Assembly: GCA_963733065.1 (NCBI GenBank)
Contig: CAVTBT010000001.1
Span: 460,481 to 524,480 of the forward strand
Length of the DNA: 64,000 nucleotides
Reading direction: 5' to 3'
Source: CAVTBT01 sp963733065
GTDB taxonomy: Bacteria > Actinomycetota > Thermoleophilia > Gaiellales > Gaiellaceae
Under the pieces are notes generated by a model. It did not search any database, had not been told where the DNA came from, and was given only the letters and a program-made list of their open reading frames with translations. Positions 45,406-54,161 of this stretch are shown one piece after another. Within the stretch, counting starts at the first letter, position 1. Each line of letters opens with the position of its first letter. The position numbers were made by a program, and so were the translations under genes.

Positions 45406-46152
45406 GTGCGGCTCGAGGGGAAGCACGTCGTCGTCACGGGCGCCGGCACGGGCATCGGCCTGGCGATCGCGGAGCGCCTGCGAGCCGAGGGTGCGACGCT
45501 GACGCTGCTCGCGCGCGACCGGCGCCGGCTGGACGAGGTCGGCCGGCGCCTCGACGCCCGTGTCGAGGCGGTCGACATCCGGGAGCGGGACGCCGTGACC
45601 GCCGCGTTCGACGCAGCCTCCGCCGATCGCGGGCCTCTGCACGCGCTCGTTGCGAACGCCGGCGTGGGCGGTCCAAACCGGGCCGGGCCCGACGACCGCT
45701 ACGAGGAGCTCGTGGCCACGAACCTCATCGGCACCTACTGGTGCTGCCGCGCGGCGGAGCCGCAGCTCGCGGACGGCGGCCACATCGTTGTCACCGCGTC
45801 GATCCTGGCTCGCATTGGCGTGGCCGGCTACACGGGTTATTGCGCGTCGAAGGCCGGTCTGCTCGGGCTCGTCCGGGCGCTCGCCACCGAGCTGGCGCCA
45901 CGCGGAGTCCAGGTGAACGCCATCTGCCCGGGCTGGGTCGACACGGACATGTCGCGGCAGGGCTTCGACACGCTGGCCGCCGAGCTCGGCACGACGCCGG
46001 AGGCCGCGCACGACGAGGCAATGCGGGACGTGCCGCGCGGGCGGATGGCCCAGCCGGAGGAGATCGCGGGCACCGTGGCGTGGCTCGTCGCCGAAGCGCA
46101 CGGCGTCACCGGGCAGGCGATCGACCACAACGGCGGCGCCTGGATGGGGTAG
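45406..46152 (+). CDS. Short-chain dehydrogenase/reductase (SDR)
   Basis: This 248-residue classical SDR has the NAD(P) motif TGAGTGIGLAIAERL, VANAGVGG, and the catalytic Ser (VVTASILARIG) with Tyr/Lys in YCASKAG. AWLVAEAHGVTGQAIDHNGG at the end is the usual C-terminal signature. GTG 45406 has a GGGAG SD. The gene lies upstream of the permease and ligase cluster and could oxidise an alcohol group in that pathway. Its TAG stop lies inside the terminator stem at 46149. Confidence 0.9.
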   Translation: MRLEGKHVVVTGAGTGIGLAIAERLRAEGATLTLLARDRRRLDEVGRRLDARVEAVDIRERDAVTAAFDAASADRGPLHALVANAGVGGPNRAGPDDRYEELVATNLIGTYWCCRAAEPQLADGGHIVVTASILARIGVAGYTGYCASKAGLLGLVRALATELAPRGVQVNAICPGWVDTDMSRQGFDTLAAELGTTPEAAHDEAMRDVPRGRMAQPEEIAGTVAWLVAEAHGVTGQAIDHNGGAWMG

Positions 46153-46182
46153 GCGCTTCCCGCCGTGGCGGGAAGCGCCTAC
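46149..46182. terminator. Bidirectional terminator containing both stop codons
   Basis: GTAGGCGCTTCCCGCC (46149-46164), GT, GGCGGGAAGCGCCTAC (46167-46182): a perfect 16-bp stem with a 2-nt spacer. The TAG of the SDR (46150-46152) and the TAG of the convergent permease (46181-46179) are the outer ends of the stem. There is no U-tract, so it may pause polymerase or block readthrough in both directions. Confidence 0.8.
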
Positions 46183-47817
46183 CGGAGGCTTAGACCGGAG
46201 ACTCGGTCGGCGAGCTGTAGTCGCGCGAGCCGCTCCTCCTCGAGCCGCTCGAGCTCCTCCTCGGTGCCCATGCGCACCGGTCCCTTGAACCAGTTCTTCG
46301 CGGAGATGAACCACCACCCGCCGAAGAAGATGCCGATGGCGGCGAACCACAGCACCGTGTAGTTCGTCAGCTCCCACGAGAAGTCGTCCTCCCAGGGCAG
46401 GCCGGCCTTGTAGAGCGGGAAGATGAACAGGATCGTGATCAGCGCGACCCAGGAGATCGCCACCACGTCGATCCACTTGTAGTGCCGCCCGAGGCTCCAG
46501 GCCCCCGTTCTCGAACCGGTCGCCCAGCCGGAGGCGCAGGTAGACGGGCAGGATGAAGGCGATGTAGAGGCCGATCACCGCGATCGCCGTTCCGGCCGCG
46601 TAGCCGACGAGGTAGTTCCAGATCGCCGGCACCATCAGCAGCCCGGAGAGGACGGCGATCGCCCACACGGCGTTGCGCGGCACACGGTTCCGCGCCACCT
46701 TGCGCCAGAGCGGGTGGCCCGGCACCGCGCGGTCGCGTGAGAACGCGAACATCATGCGCGACGCCGACGTGACGGAGGCCGTCACGCAGAAGAACTGCGC
46801 CACGACGCAGATGAAGAGCAGCACCTCGGCCCAGTTCTGGCTCATCGACTCGGCCCAGATCCACGGCACGACGATGCCGATGTTCTCGAGCGCGCCCTCC
46901 GTGCTCGGGATCGCGAAGGTCACGGCAAGTAGCAGGATCCAGCCGAACAGGACCGAGACGACCACCGACATGTACATGCCGATCGCCGCCGTACGCGACG
47001 CCTGGTGCGTCTCCTCCGCCATGTGCGCGGAGGCATCGAAGCCGGTGATCGTGTACTGCGAGAGCAGGAGGCCGAGGCCGAACACGAACCAGAAGATCGG
47101 ATTCGAGAAGTTGTCCGCCGCATTGCCGTACCCGGACACGTTGACGGTCTCGCCGAAGACGTAGCCGAACGACTGGTGCTCGTTCGGGACGATGATCAGC
47201 ACGAGCACGATGAAGGCGACCCCTGCCATGTGCCAGTACGCCGACACGGTGTTGAGCATCGCCGTGATGCTGACCTGGAACATGTTGATGATCGCGGCTG
47301 CGGCCAGGAACACGGCGTAGAGGACGAAGATCGAGAAGTTCGCCGAGAACCCGAACCAGTCGTTCATGCGTGCCGAGTAGTCGAACCAGTAGTCGAAGAG
47401 CACCGTGCCGAACGTCGCAAGGCCGTAGCCGATCGCTGCCGTGACGGCGATCTGTCCGATCAAGTTGAACCAGCCCGTCGCCCAGCCCCAGCCCGGCCCG
47501 CCGAGCTTCGACGCCCAGTAGTAGAGGCCGCCGGCAGTCGGATAGGCCGAGGCGATCTCGGCCATCGCCAGCGCGATGATCGTGGACATGAGGCCGACGA
47601 GCAGCCAGCCGTACGTCACCGCCACGGGGCCGCCGCGCTCGAACGCGACGTAGTACGACGTCAGGCAGCCCGCGAGGATCGAGATGATCGTGAACGAGAT
47701 CGCGAAGTTCTGGAACCCGCCCATGCCGCGGAACAGTTCCTGGGCGTAGCCGAGCTTGTGGAGGATCTGCTCGTCCTCCGACGTGTGGTACCCGCCGCCT
47801 GCGGGACCTGTGCTCAT
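46179..47817 (-). pseudogene. APC-family amino acid/polyamine permease, single frameshift
   Basis: ATG 47817 has an AAGGAGGT SD. The N-terminal 12-helix body is clear: LFRGMGGFQNFAISFTIISI, EIASAYPTAGGLYYWASKLG and GLLLSQYTITGFDASAHMAE are classic APC/GABA-permease segments. At the C5 run 46502-46506 the frame slips: DRFENG then WSLGRHYKWIDVVAISWVAL in the next frame, ending at 46179. Deleting one base gives about 545 residues, the expected length. It probably imports the amine substrate of the following gamma-glutamylation genes, which are divergent. Confidence 0.82.
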
Positions 47818-47922
47818 ACGACCTCCTTAGAGACGCCGGTACGGGCGCTATTCACGCCCGTTCGTGCGGCTCCTGTCAAGCGGTGACACGACAGACGGCA
47901 GCAACCGCTTAGGATCGCGCGC

Positions 47923-49257
47923 ATGTTGACCTTCGACGACCTCCGGCATCAGGTCGAGCGCGGTGAGATCGACACGGTCGTCGTCGCGTTCACCGACATG
48001 CAGGGCCGCCTGCTCGGAAAGAGGCTGCACGCGGAGTTCTTCGTCGACGAGGTCGGTCAGGGGCATGCGGTCGAGGGCTGCAACTACCTGCTCGCCCTCG
48101 AGATGGAGATGGACCCGATCCCGGGCTACGAGATCGCGAGCTGGGAGCGCGGCTACGGCGACTTCGCGATGCAGCCGGATCTGTCGACGCTCAGGCGGAT
48201 TCCGTGGCTCGAGGCGACGGCGCTCGTCCTCTGCGACGTCGGCTGGCATGACGGCTCGCCCGTCGCGCCGTCTCCGCGCCAGGTGCTCCGCGCCCAGGTC
48301 GACCGCGCCGCCGAGCGCGGCTTCGTCCCGATGGTCGGCTCCGAGCTCGAGTTCTATCTCCTGAAGGAGACCTACGCCGAGGCGCACGCGAAGCACTACC
48401 GGGAGCTGACGCCGTCGGTGCCGTACATCCTCGACTACCACATCCTCGCGACGTCGTATGACGAGCCGTTCATCCGCACCATCCGGAACGGCATGCACGC
48501 CGCCGGCATCAAGGTGGAGACGTCGAAGGGGGAGGCCTGGCCCGGCCAGCAGGAGATCAACTTCCGCTACGCGGATGCGATGACGATGGCCGACAACCAC
48601 GTCATCTACAAGAACGGCGCGAAGGAGCTCGCGCACCAGCACGGCTGCTCGATCACCTTCATGGCGAAGCCCGATCACACCTGGATCGGCAACTCGTGCC
48701 ACGTGCATTCCTCCCTGTCACGCAACGGCGAGCCGGCCTTCGCCACCGACGAGACGCTCTTCGGGCAATGGCTCGCCGGGCAGATCGCCTGCTTCGCCGA
48801 GCTCGCCGTCTTCCTCGCGCCGAACGTGAACTCGTACAAGCGCTTCGCGGCGGGCTCCTGGGCGCCGACGACTCTCGCCTGGGGCAACGACAACCGCACG
48901 TGCGGGTTCCGCGTCGTGGGCCACGGCGCCGGCAGGCGCGTGGAGACGCGGATCCCGGGCGGGGACGTCAATCCGTACCTCGCCTTCGCGGCGGTGATTG
49001 CGGCGGGCCTGTACGGCATCGAGCATGCGCTGGAGCCTCCGCCCGCCCTGGAGGGCAACGCCTACGAGTCCGACGCCGACCGCTTCCCGTCGACGCTGCG
49101 CGAGGCGATCACGGCGCTCGAGGCCGGCACGATGGCACGCGGCGCGTTCGGCGACCAGGTCGTCGACCACTACCTCAACTACGCACGCACGGAGCAGGAG
49201 CTCTTCGACCGGGCGGTCACCTGCTACGAGCGCGAGCGGTTCTTCGAGCGCGGCTGA
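47923..49257 (+). CDS. Glutamine synthetase-family gamma-glutamyl-amine ligase (PuuA/GlnA4-like)
   Basis: This 444-residue protein is of the glutamine synthetase fold. VGSELEFYLLKETYAE is the ATP/glutamate-site segment, GQQEINFRYADAMTMADNHV and NSCHVHSSL are metal-site segments, and GNDNRTCGFRVVGHGAGRRV and RIPGGDVNPYLAFAAV lie near the end. Context (permease, class I amidotransferase, ALDH) argues that it attaches glutamate to an amine rather than ammonia. There is no SD; TAGGAT (47910-47915) ends 7 nt before the ATG. It is followed within 4 bp by the hydrolase gene. Confidence 0.9.
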   Translation: MLTFDDLRHQVERGEIDTVVVAFTDMQGRLLGKRLHAEFFVDEVGQGHAVEGCNYLLALEMEMDPIPGYEIASWERGYGDFAMQPDLSTLRRIPWLEATALVLCDVGWHDGSPVAPSPRQVLRAQVDRAAERGFVPMVGSELEFYLLKETYAEAHAKHYRELTPSVPYILDYHILATSYDEPFIRTIRNGMHAAGIKVETSKGEAWPGQQEINFRYADAMTMADNHVIYKNGAKELAHQHGCSITFMAKPDHTWIGNSCHVHSSLSRNGEPAFATDETLFGQWLAGQIACFAELAVFLAPNVNSYKRFAAGSWAPTTLAWGNDNRTCGFRVVGHGAGRRVETRIPGGDVNPYLAFAAVIAAGLYGIEHALEPPPALEGNAYESDADRFPSTLREAITALEAGTMARGAFGDQVVDHYLNYARTEQELFDRAVTCYERERFFERG

Positions 49258-49261
49258 GGCT

Positions 49262-50029
49262 GTGCGGCCGGTCATCGGCATCACGGCGTACGTGGAGCGA
49301 GCTCGCTGGGGCGTGTGGGACCAGCCGGCCGTCCTCGTGCCGCACGACTACGTGCGGATGGTCGAGCAGGCCGGCGGCCGCGCGCTCGTGGTGCCGCCGA
49401 GCGACGACGCCGTCGAGGAGACGCTCGCTGCGCTCGACGGCGTGCTCTTCTCAGGAGGTGCCGATCTCGACCCGGCGCTCTACGGCGCCGACGCGCACGA
49501 CGAGACCGACACGCCGCGGGTCGACCGCGACGCCGGCGAGCTGGCGCTGCTCCGCGCGGCGCTCGAGCGGGACGTGCCGACGCTCGCAGTCTGCCGCGGC
49601 AGCCAGCTGTTGAACGTCGCGCGTGGTGGCGACCTCGTGCAACACCTGCCGGAGGTGATCGGCGACGAGACGCACAAGCACCATCCCGGGACGTTCTCCG
49701 ATCACGGCGTGGACGTTCGCGCCGGGACGCGGCTGGCGGGGCTCGTCGGCGAGCGCGCGCCCGTGAAGTCGCACCATCACCAGGGGCTCGGTCGCGTCGG
49801 CGACGGGCTGATCGAGACGGCGTGGGCCGAGGACGGAACGCTCGAGGGCCTCGAGGACCCGTCCCGCCGCTTCGCGGTCGGCGTCCTGTGGCACCCAGAG
49901 GCCGGCGAGGATCTGGCGCTCTTCGAAGGGCTCGTGGCCGAGGCTCGGCGCTACCGCGACGAGCGTCGGAACGCTCAGGCGGCCGCGTCCTCCACACCCA
50001 CTGCGCAGCGGTCGAGCTCCCACGCATAG
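49262..50029 (+). CDS. Gamma-glutamyl-gamma-aminobutyrate hydrolase-like class I amidotransferase (PuuD-like)
   Basis: This 255-residue protein opens RPVIGITAYVERARWG. It has DGVLFSGGADLDPALYG, the nucleophile Cys in AVCRGSQLLNVARGGDLVQH, SHHHQGLG, and the His of GVLWHPEAGED, the full PuuD/peptidase C26 set. In the Puu route this enzyme removes glutamate from the oxidised product. GTG 49262 follows the ligase stop directly. The last 55 bp overlap a convergent lipoprotein gene. Confidence 0.9.
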   Translation: MRPVIGITAYVERARWGVWDQPAVLVPHDYVRMVEQAGGRALVVPPSDDAVEETLAALDGVLFSGGADLDPALYGADAHDETDTPRVDRDAGELALLRAALERDVPTLAVCRGSQLLNVARGGDLVQHLPEVIGDETHKHHPGTFSDHGVDVRAGTRLAGLVGERAPVKSHHHQGLGRVGDGLIETAWAEDGTLEGLEDPSRRFAVGVLWHPEAGEDLALFEGLVAEARRYRDERRNAQAAASSTPTAQRSSSHA

Positions 50030-50352
50030 CTGTAGTTGAGCGGGTCGGTGCCCCGCGCCGCGACCCAGACGCAGAGCCCGGTGGGCTGTTCGTCGAGCGT
50101 GAGCACCTCGACGCGCCACGCATCGCCCGTGCCGTCCGTGGAGCGCGAACGCTCGGCACGTCCCACGAGAACCGCCTTTCCGTAGACCGGGCTGGCCGTC
50201 TCAGCGCTCTCGTCGGAGAGGATCTGCCTGGCCGCGCCGGTCGCCTCGTACTCGTCGAGCCCTGCGTACATGCCAGACGTCCCGACGCCTGCGGCACCGC
50301 AGCCGACGAGAAGGAGGCCGAGGCCGACCACGAGTACGAGCAGCGGACGCAC
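49975..50352 (-). CDS. Putative lipoprotein
   Basis: This 125-residue protein has a signal peptide and lipobox (LLVLVVGLGLLLVGCGAAG; Cys at 18). The mature part is soluble with two further cysteines (GLCVWVAARGTDPLNYSYAW, LDRCAVG), perhaps a disulfide. The function is unknown. It sits antisense to the end of the PuuD-like gene and is probably unrelated to that pathway. Confidence 0.68.
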   Translation of the reverse strand: MRPLLVLVVGLGLLLVGCGAAGVGTSGMYAGLDEYEATGAARQILSDESAETASPVYGKAVLVGRAERSRSTDGTGDAWRVEVLTLDEQPTGLCVWVAARGTDPLNYSYAWELDRCAVGVEDAAA

Positions 50353-50385
50353 GCGGGCGAGGCTAGTCGGCGGTGCAGATGGCGG

Positions 50386-50634
50386 CTAGCGCGCGGTGAA
50401 GGAGGGGAACAGCTCCCACGCACGGCTGCCGCAGAGCGGGCAGGGCGCGGGATTCGTCGCGTCGGCGTCGCCGAACCCGCAGGTGCAGCATCGGAGCCTC
50501 GCGTCAGCCGGCGGGGCAGTGCCCGCGGGGAGATATGCATCCCCGAGTCGGAAGTGCAGCGGCCGCTCCACGGCGACGATTCCCGCCACCCGACGCGTCA
50601 AGGTGTCGTCGAGGGCGTGCCGATCCAGAGCCAT
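50386..50634 (-). CDS. Small zinc-ribbon protein
   Basis: This is an 82-residue protein. The N-terminal part (ALDRHALDDTLTRRVAGIVA) is helical and the C-terminus carries CCTCGF...PCPLCGSRAWELFP, two CxxC pairs forming a likely zinc ribbon. No family is recognised. ATG 50634 is preferred; an in-frame extension to 50667 is possible. It is divergent from the ALDH gene, with about 65 bp between them. Confidence 0.6.
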   Translation of the reverse strand: MALDRHALDDTLTRRVAGIVAVERPLHFRLGDAYLPAGTAPPADARLRCCTCGFGDADATNPAPCPLCGSRAWELFPSFTAR

Positions 50635-50700
50635 GCGGCAGTATGCCCGTTCGGGGCGCGGACGCAAACTGACGAATGCCCGCGGTGGTTAGATCCCACC

Positions 50701-52053
50701 GTGCCGGTCACGGTGACCAATCCCGCCACCGAGCTACCGATCGCCGAGCTCGACGAGGCAGGCGTCGAGGAGGCCGACGAGGCGGTGAGCCGAGCGCGCG
50801 CGGCGGCTCCTGCGTGGCGCCGAGTGTCGCCGGGCGACCGCGCGAGGCTGCTGCGGCGGCTCGCGACGCTCGTCGAGGAGCACGCCGAGGAGCTCGCCGG
50901 CATCGAGTCCCGGAACGTCGGCAAGCCGATTGCCGGCGCCCGCGGCGAGGTGGCAATGGTGGCCGAGGTCTTCCACTTCTATGCCGGGGCGATCGACAAG
51001 CATCACGGCGAGACGATCCCCGTGGGAGGCGGCGTCGATCTGACGTTCCGCGAGCCGCTCGGCGTCGTCGGGTTGATCGTGCCCTGGAACTTTCCGCTCA
51101 ACATCGCGAGCTGGAAACTGGGGCCGGCGCTCGCCTGCGGGAACACGGTCGTGCTCAAGCCCGCCGAGCTGACGCCGCTCTCGGCGCTCCGCCTGGCCGA
51201 GCTCGTCCTCGACGCCGGCATCCCGGAAGGCGTCGTCAACGTGCTCGTCGGCAAGGGCTCGATCATCGGCCGCCGACTCGTGGAGCACCCGGACGTGGCC
51301 AAGATCGGGTTCACCGGCTCGACGGAGGTCGGCCGCGAGGTGATGCGCGGAGCGGCGGGCACGATCAAGCGCGTCACGCTCGAGCTCGGCGGCAAGTCCG
51401 CGAACGTGATCTTCGCCGACGCCGACCTCGATCGCGCCGCAGCCGCGGCGCCCTACGCGGTGTTCGACAACGCGGGGCAGGACTGTTGTGCGCGCTCGCG
51501 GATCCTCGTCCAGCGGGACGTCTACGACGAGTTCCTGACCAGGCTCGTGGAGGCGACCGACCGCGTCAGCGTGGGCGACCCCGCGAGCGACAGGACGGAG
51601 ATGGGCCCGCTCATCTCCGCCGCGCACCGCGAGACGGTCGCCTCGTTCGTCGACGGCGAGCCGGCGTTCCGCGGCCGGGTGCCGGACGGTCCCGGCTTCT
51701 GGTACCCGTGCACCATCGTCGAGGCCTCGAACGACGACCGCATCGCCCGCGACGAGGTCTTCGGCCCGGTCGCGGCCGTGATCCCGTTCGCGGACGAGGC
51801 CGAGGCGGTGCGCCTCGCCAACGACACGCCGTTCGGGCTGTCGGGCTCGATCTGGACGCGCGACGGGGCACGCGCCCTGCGGGTCGCGCGCGGCATCGAC
51901 TCTGGCGTCCTGTCCGTGAACTCGAACTCGTCGGTTCGGCCGCACACGCCGTTCGGGGGCTTCAAGCAGTCGGGGTTCGGGCGCGAGCTCGGCATGAACG
52001 CCCTCGACGGGTACTCGGAGGTCAAGAACGTGTTCGTCTCGACCGAGGGCTAG
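50701..52053 (+). CDS. Aldehyde dehydrogenase (PuuC-like)
   Basis: This 450-residue NAD(P)-dependent ALDH has VPWNFPLNIASWKLGPALAC, FTGSTEVGREVM, the catalytic Glu of LELGGKSANVIF, the catalytic Cys in NAGQDCCARSRI, and FGPVAAVIPF / FGLSGSIWT. It is slightly short for the family. In context it would oxidise a gamma-glutamyl aminoaldehyde to the acid. GTG 50701 lacks an SD; TTAGAT ends 6 nt before it. An SDR follows 11 bp downstream with its own SD. Confidence 0.93.
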   Translation: MPVTVTNPATELPIAELDEAGVEEADEAVSRARAAAPAWRRVSPGDRARLLRRLATLVEEHAEELAGIESRNVGKPIAGARGEVAMVAEVFHFYAGAIDKHHGETIPVGGGVDLTFREPLGVVGLIVPWNFPLNIASWKLGPALACGNTVVLKPAELTPLSALRLAELVLDAGIPEGVVNVLVGKGSIIGRRLVEHPDVAKIGFTGSTEVGREVMRGAAGTIKRVTLELGGKSANVIFADADLDRAAAAAPYAVFDNAGQDCCARSRILVQRDVYDEFLTRLVEATDRVSVGDPASDRTEMGPLISAAHRETVASFVDGEPAFRGRVPDGPGFWYPCTIVEASNDDRIARDEVFGPVAAVIPFADEAEAVRLANDTPFGLSGSIWTRDGARALRVARGIDSGVLSVNSNSSVRPHTPFGGFKQSGFGRELGMNALDGYSEVKNVFVSTEG

Positions 52054-52064
52054 GAGGCAGTCGT

Positions 52065-52838
52065 ATGGCGCGGCTCGACGGCAAGGTCTGCGTGATCACC
52101 GGCGCGGGCGGGGGCATGGGCCGCGAGGCTGCCGTCGTCTTCGCCGAGGAGGGCGCGCTCGTCTGCGCCGCCGACATCAGCCTCGAGGCCGTCGAGGAGA
52201 CCGCGTCGCTCTGCGCCCCGGACCGGGCGCTCGCCGTGCGCGCAGACGTGTCCAGCGAGGACGATGTGCGGGCGATGCTCGCAGCGGCCGGCGAGCGCTT
52301 CGGCGGCGTCGACGTCCTCTACAACAACGCCGGCATCTCGCCCGACGACGACGCGTCGGTCACCGAGACGTCGCTCGAGGCCTGGGAGCGCGTCATGGCC
52401 GTGAACGCGCGCGGTGTCTTCCTCTGCTGCAAGCACGGCATCCCGTACCTGCTCGAGCGCGGAGGCGGCTCGGTGATCAACGTCGCCTCCTTCGTCGCGA
52501 TCCTCGGCGCCGCGACGTCGCAGATCGCCTACACCGCCTCGAAGGGAGCGGTGCTCGCGCTCTCACGCGAGCTCGGCGTGCAGTTCGCGCGGCGCGGCGT
52601 GCGCGTCAACGCCCTCTGCCCGGGGCCGGTGGAGACACCTCTCCTGCTCAACATCTACGGGAGCGATCCGGCCGCCCTCGAGCGGCGGCGAATCCACTGG
52701 CCGACGGGACGCCTGGCCAAGCCGCGCGAGATCGTCAATGCGGCGGTGTTCCTCGCCAGCGACGAGTCGAGCTACGTGAACGGCGCCACGATCCTGGTGG
52801 ACGGCGGCCTGACGGCTGCCTACGTGACGCCCGAGTAG
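52065..52838 (+). CDS. Short-chain dehydrogenase/reductase (SDR)
   Basis: This 257-residue classical SDR has ITGAGGGMGREAAVVFAEEG, the Asp for NAD preference (AADIS), NNAGISPDDD, Ser in INVASFVAILGA, and YTASKGAVLALSRELG. The C-terminus is YVNGATILVDGGL. ATG 52065 has a TAGGAGG SD just after the ALDH stop, so the two are cotranscribed. It is a second SDR in the cluster and a candidate alcohol oxidase replacing a PuuB-type amine oxidase. Confidence 0.92.
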   Translation: MARLDGKVCVITGAGGGMGREAAVVFAEEGALVCAADISLEAVEETASLCAPDRALAVRADVSSEDDVRAMLAAAGERFGGVDVLYNNAGISPDDDASVTETSLEAWERVMAVNARGVFLCCKHGIPYLLERGGGSVINVASFVAILGAATSQIAYTASKGAVLALSRELGVQFARRGVRVNALCPGPVETPLLLNIYGSDPAALERRRIHWPTGRLAKPREIVNAAVFLASDESSYVNGATILVDGGLTAAYVTPE

Positions 52839-52871
52839 CCGCCGCGCTCAACTCCTCCCCGCGAAAAGCCG

Positions 52872-53114
52872 ATGTTCGTGGCACATGTCTCCACTGCGGC
52901 GACAGCGATGAACGAGGACGCTCGTCAGGCGATCACGTGCGTGCGCTGCCGGACGGCGGCTGCGCCGGAGCAGCACGACTACTGCGCGGCGTGCATCGTG
53001 CACACGCGGATCGAGTACGTGACCGGGCTGAGGCGCCTGACCGAGTACCTCCAGGCCTGGGCGGCGTTCGACGACTGGTGCCGCGCCCAGCGCAACGGCC
53101 CAGCATCCGCCTGA
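52872..53114 (+). CDS. CxxC mini-protein, copy 1
   Basis: This is a protein of up to 80 residues. The core CVRCRTAAAPEQHDYCAACI-VHTRIE then GLRRLTEYLQAWAAFDDWCR holds four zinc-ligand-like cysteines followed by a helix. The next gene is a clear paralogue. ATG 52872 is the first start; ATG 52908 (MNEDARQAIT) fits the paralogue length better. No family is recognised. Confidence 0.6.
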   Translation: MFVAHVSTAATAMNEDARQAITCVRCRTAAAPEQHDYCAACIVHTRIEYVTGLRRLTEYLQAWAAFDDWCRAQRNGPASA

Positions 53115-53154
53115 CCGGCGGAATCCCAGGCATGCCGGCGGAGTCTCTCCGGGC

Positions 53155-53340
53155 ATGTGCATCCGTTGCCGAACAACCGACGCATCCGGGCCGCTCGAGC
53201 TCTGCTCGGCCTGCACGGTGCGCACCCGCATCGAGGTCTCGTCCGGCCTTCGTCGCCTGGCGTCCTACCTGGCGTCATGGGCCGCGTTCGAGGAGTGGTG
53301 CCGTCTCCGTGACGGCGCCGTCGCTGCCGGCGCGCGTTAG
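53155..53340 (+). CDS. CxxC mini-protein, copy 2
   Basis: This 61-residue paralogue of the preceding gene has CIRCRTTDASGPLELCSACT, RTRIE, and GLRRLASYLASWAAFEEWCR. The two-CxxC knuckle plus amphipathic helix is preserved, as is the position of the final Trp-Cys. Tandem copies that keep the motif while diverging elsewhere argue for selection at the protein level. A zinc-binding, perhaps nucleic-acid-binding adaptor is a guess. Confidence 0.6.
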   Translation: MCIRCRTTDASGPLELCSACTVRTRIEVSSGLRRLASYLASWAAFEEWCRLRDGAVAAGAR

Positions 53341-53345
53341 TGGGT

Positions 53346-53798
53346 CTAGACGCCGACGACCTGCACGAACCAGCGGCGGTCGCGCTCGCGATCCAGCTCG
53401 AGGAAGAGCACGCGCTGCCACGTGCCGAGGCAGAGCTCGCCCTCACGCACCGGGATCGATTCGCCGGCCGGGCCGAGCAGCATCGACATGCAGTGTGAGT
53501 GCCCGTTGCCGACGTCCATGTCCTCGGGACAGATGTTCTCTGTGCGCCGATCCCAGTCGTCGTGGGCGTAGTAGGTCTCCGACGGCACGAGCCTCCGCAG
53601 CAGCACCGCGAAGTCCTCCAGGAAGCCCTGCTCGAACTCGTTGACCCGCACGGAGCACGTCGTGTGCGGCGAGTAGACGCAGCAGATCCCGTCCTGCACG
53701 CCACTGGCCGCCACCGCGTCGCGGACGTCGTCCGTGATGTCGGTCACGGTCAGTCCGCCGGCGGTGCGTAGCTGCACCTCGTGCTGGAACGACTTCAC
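53346..53798 (-). CDS. YjbQ/UPF0047-family protein
   Basis: This 150-residue protein has the UPF0047 signature IDITDDVR-like TVTDITDDVRDAVAA, CCVYSPHTTCSVRVNEFEQG, and GNGHSHCMSMLLGPAGESIP VREG, LGTWQRVLFLELD. E. coli YjbQ can replace thiamine-phosphate synthase activity weakly, hence its usual label; the physiological role is open. GTG 53798 is chosen because family members begin at this point; the frame is open to 53837. Confidence 0.88.
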   Translation of the reverse strand: MKSFQHEVQLRTAGGLTVTDITDDVRDAVAASGVQDGICCVYSPHTTCSVRVNEFEQGFLEDFAVLLRRLVPSETYYAHDDWDRRTENICPEDMDVGNGHSHCMSMLLGPAGESIPVREGELCLGTWQRVLFLELDRERDRRWFVQVVGV

Positions 53799-53863
53799 CG
53801 CCCGACATTCAACCAACTGCCGGGGCAGGTTTGGCAAGTGAACCGGCTAGATTCGTCCGGCGC

Positions 53864-53936
53864 GGGCCCGTAGCTCAGCGGTTAGAGCAGCCGACTCATA
53901 ATCGGTTGGCCCCTGGTTCGAATCCAGGCGGGCCCA
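53864..53936 (+). tRNA. tRNA with CAU anticodon, probably tRNA-Ile2
   Basis: A 73-nt cloverleaf: acceptor GGGCCCG pairs with CGGGCCC, the D-arm is TAGCTCAGCGGTTAGAGCA, the anticodon loop is CTCATAA (CAU), and the T-arm is CCTGG-TTCGAAT-CCAGG, with discriminator A; CCA is not encoded. CAU can be elongator Met or Ile2 (read AUA after lysidine modification). The TTGG variable loop resembles bacterial tRNA-Ile2, so that is favoured. TAGATT (53848-53853) is a plausible -10. Confidence 0.93.
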
Positions 53937-54161
53937 CTCACGCGTCGCCGCTGGCGGGCGACCTCGCAACGCCCCGCCGTGCTCGTTCGTTCCATGCATG
54001 TGTGCTCACACGGCACGCACGAGCGGCGCTTCTCGTCCGGCAGGGGTCTCGACGGATGCCGGCGGGGAGCGCCGCGACGTTGCGCCCGGCCGTGCGCTTG
54101 ATCGACCACCCGCGGCGCGGAACGCCGCTGCGCGCCCGATCCGCCTGGATACACTGAACAC

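Noticed and set aside
53864..53936. Initiator or elongator tRNA-Met
   Set aside because: Initiator is excluded by the paired acceptor end; elongator Met cannot be ruled out, but the variable loop and anticodon stem resemble tRNA-Ile2 more.
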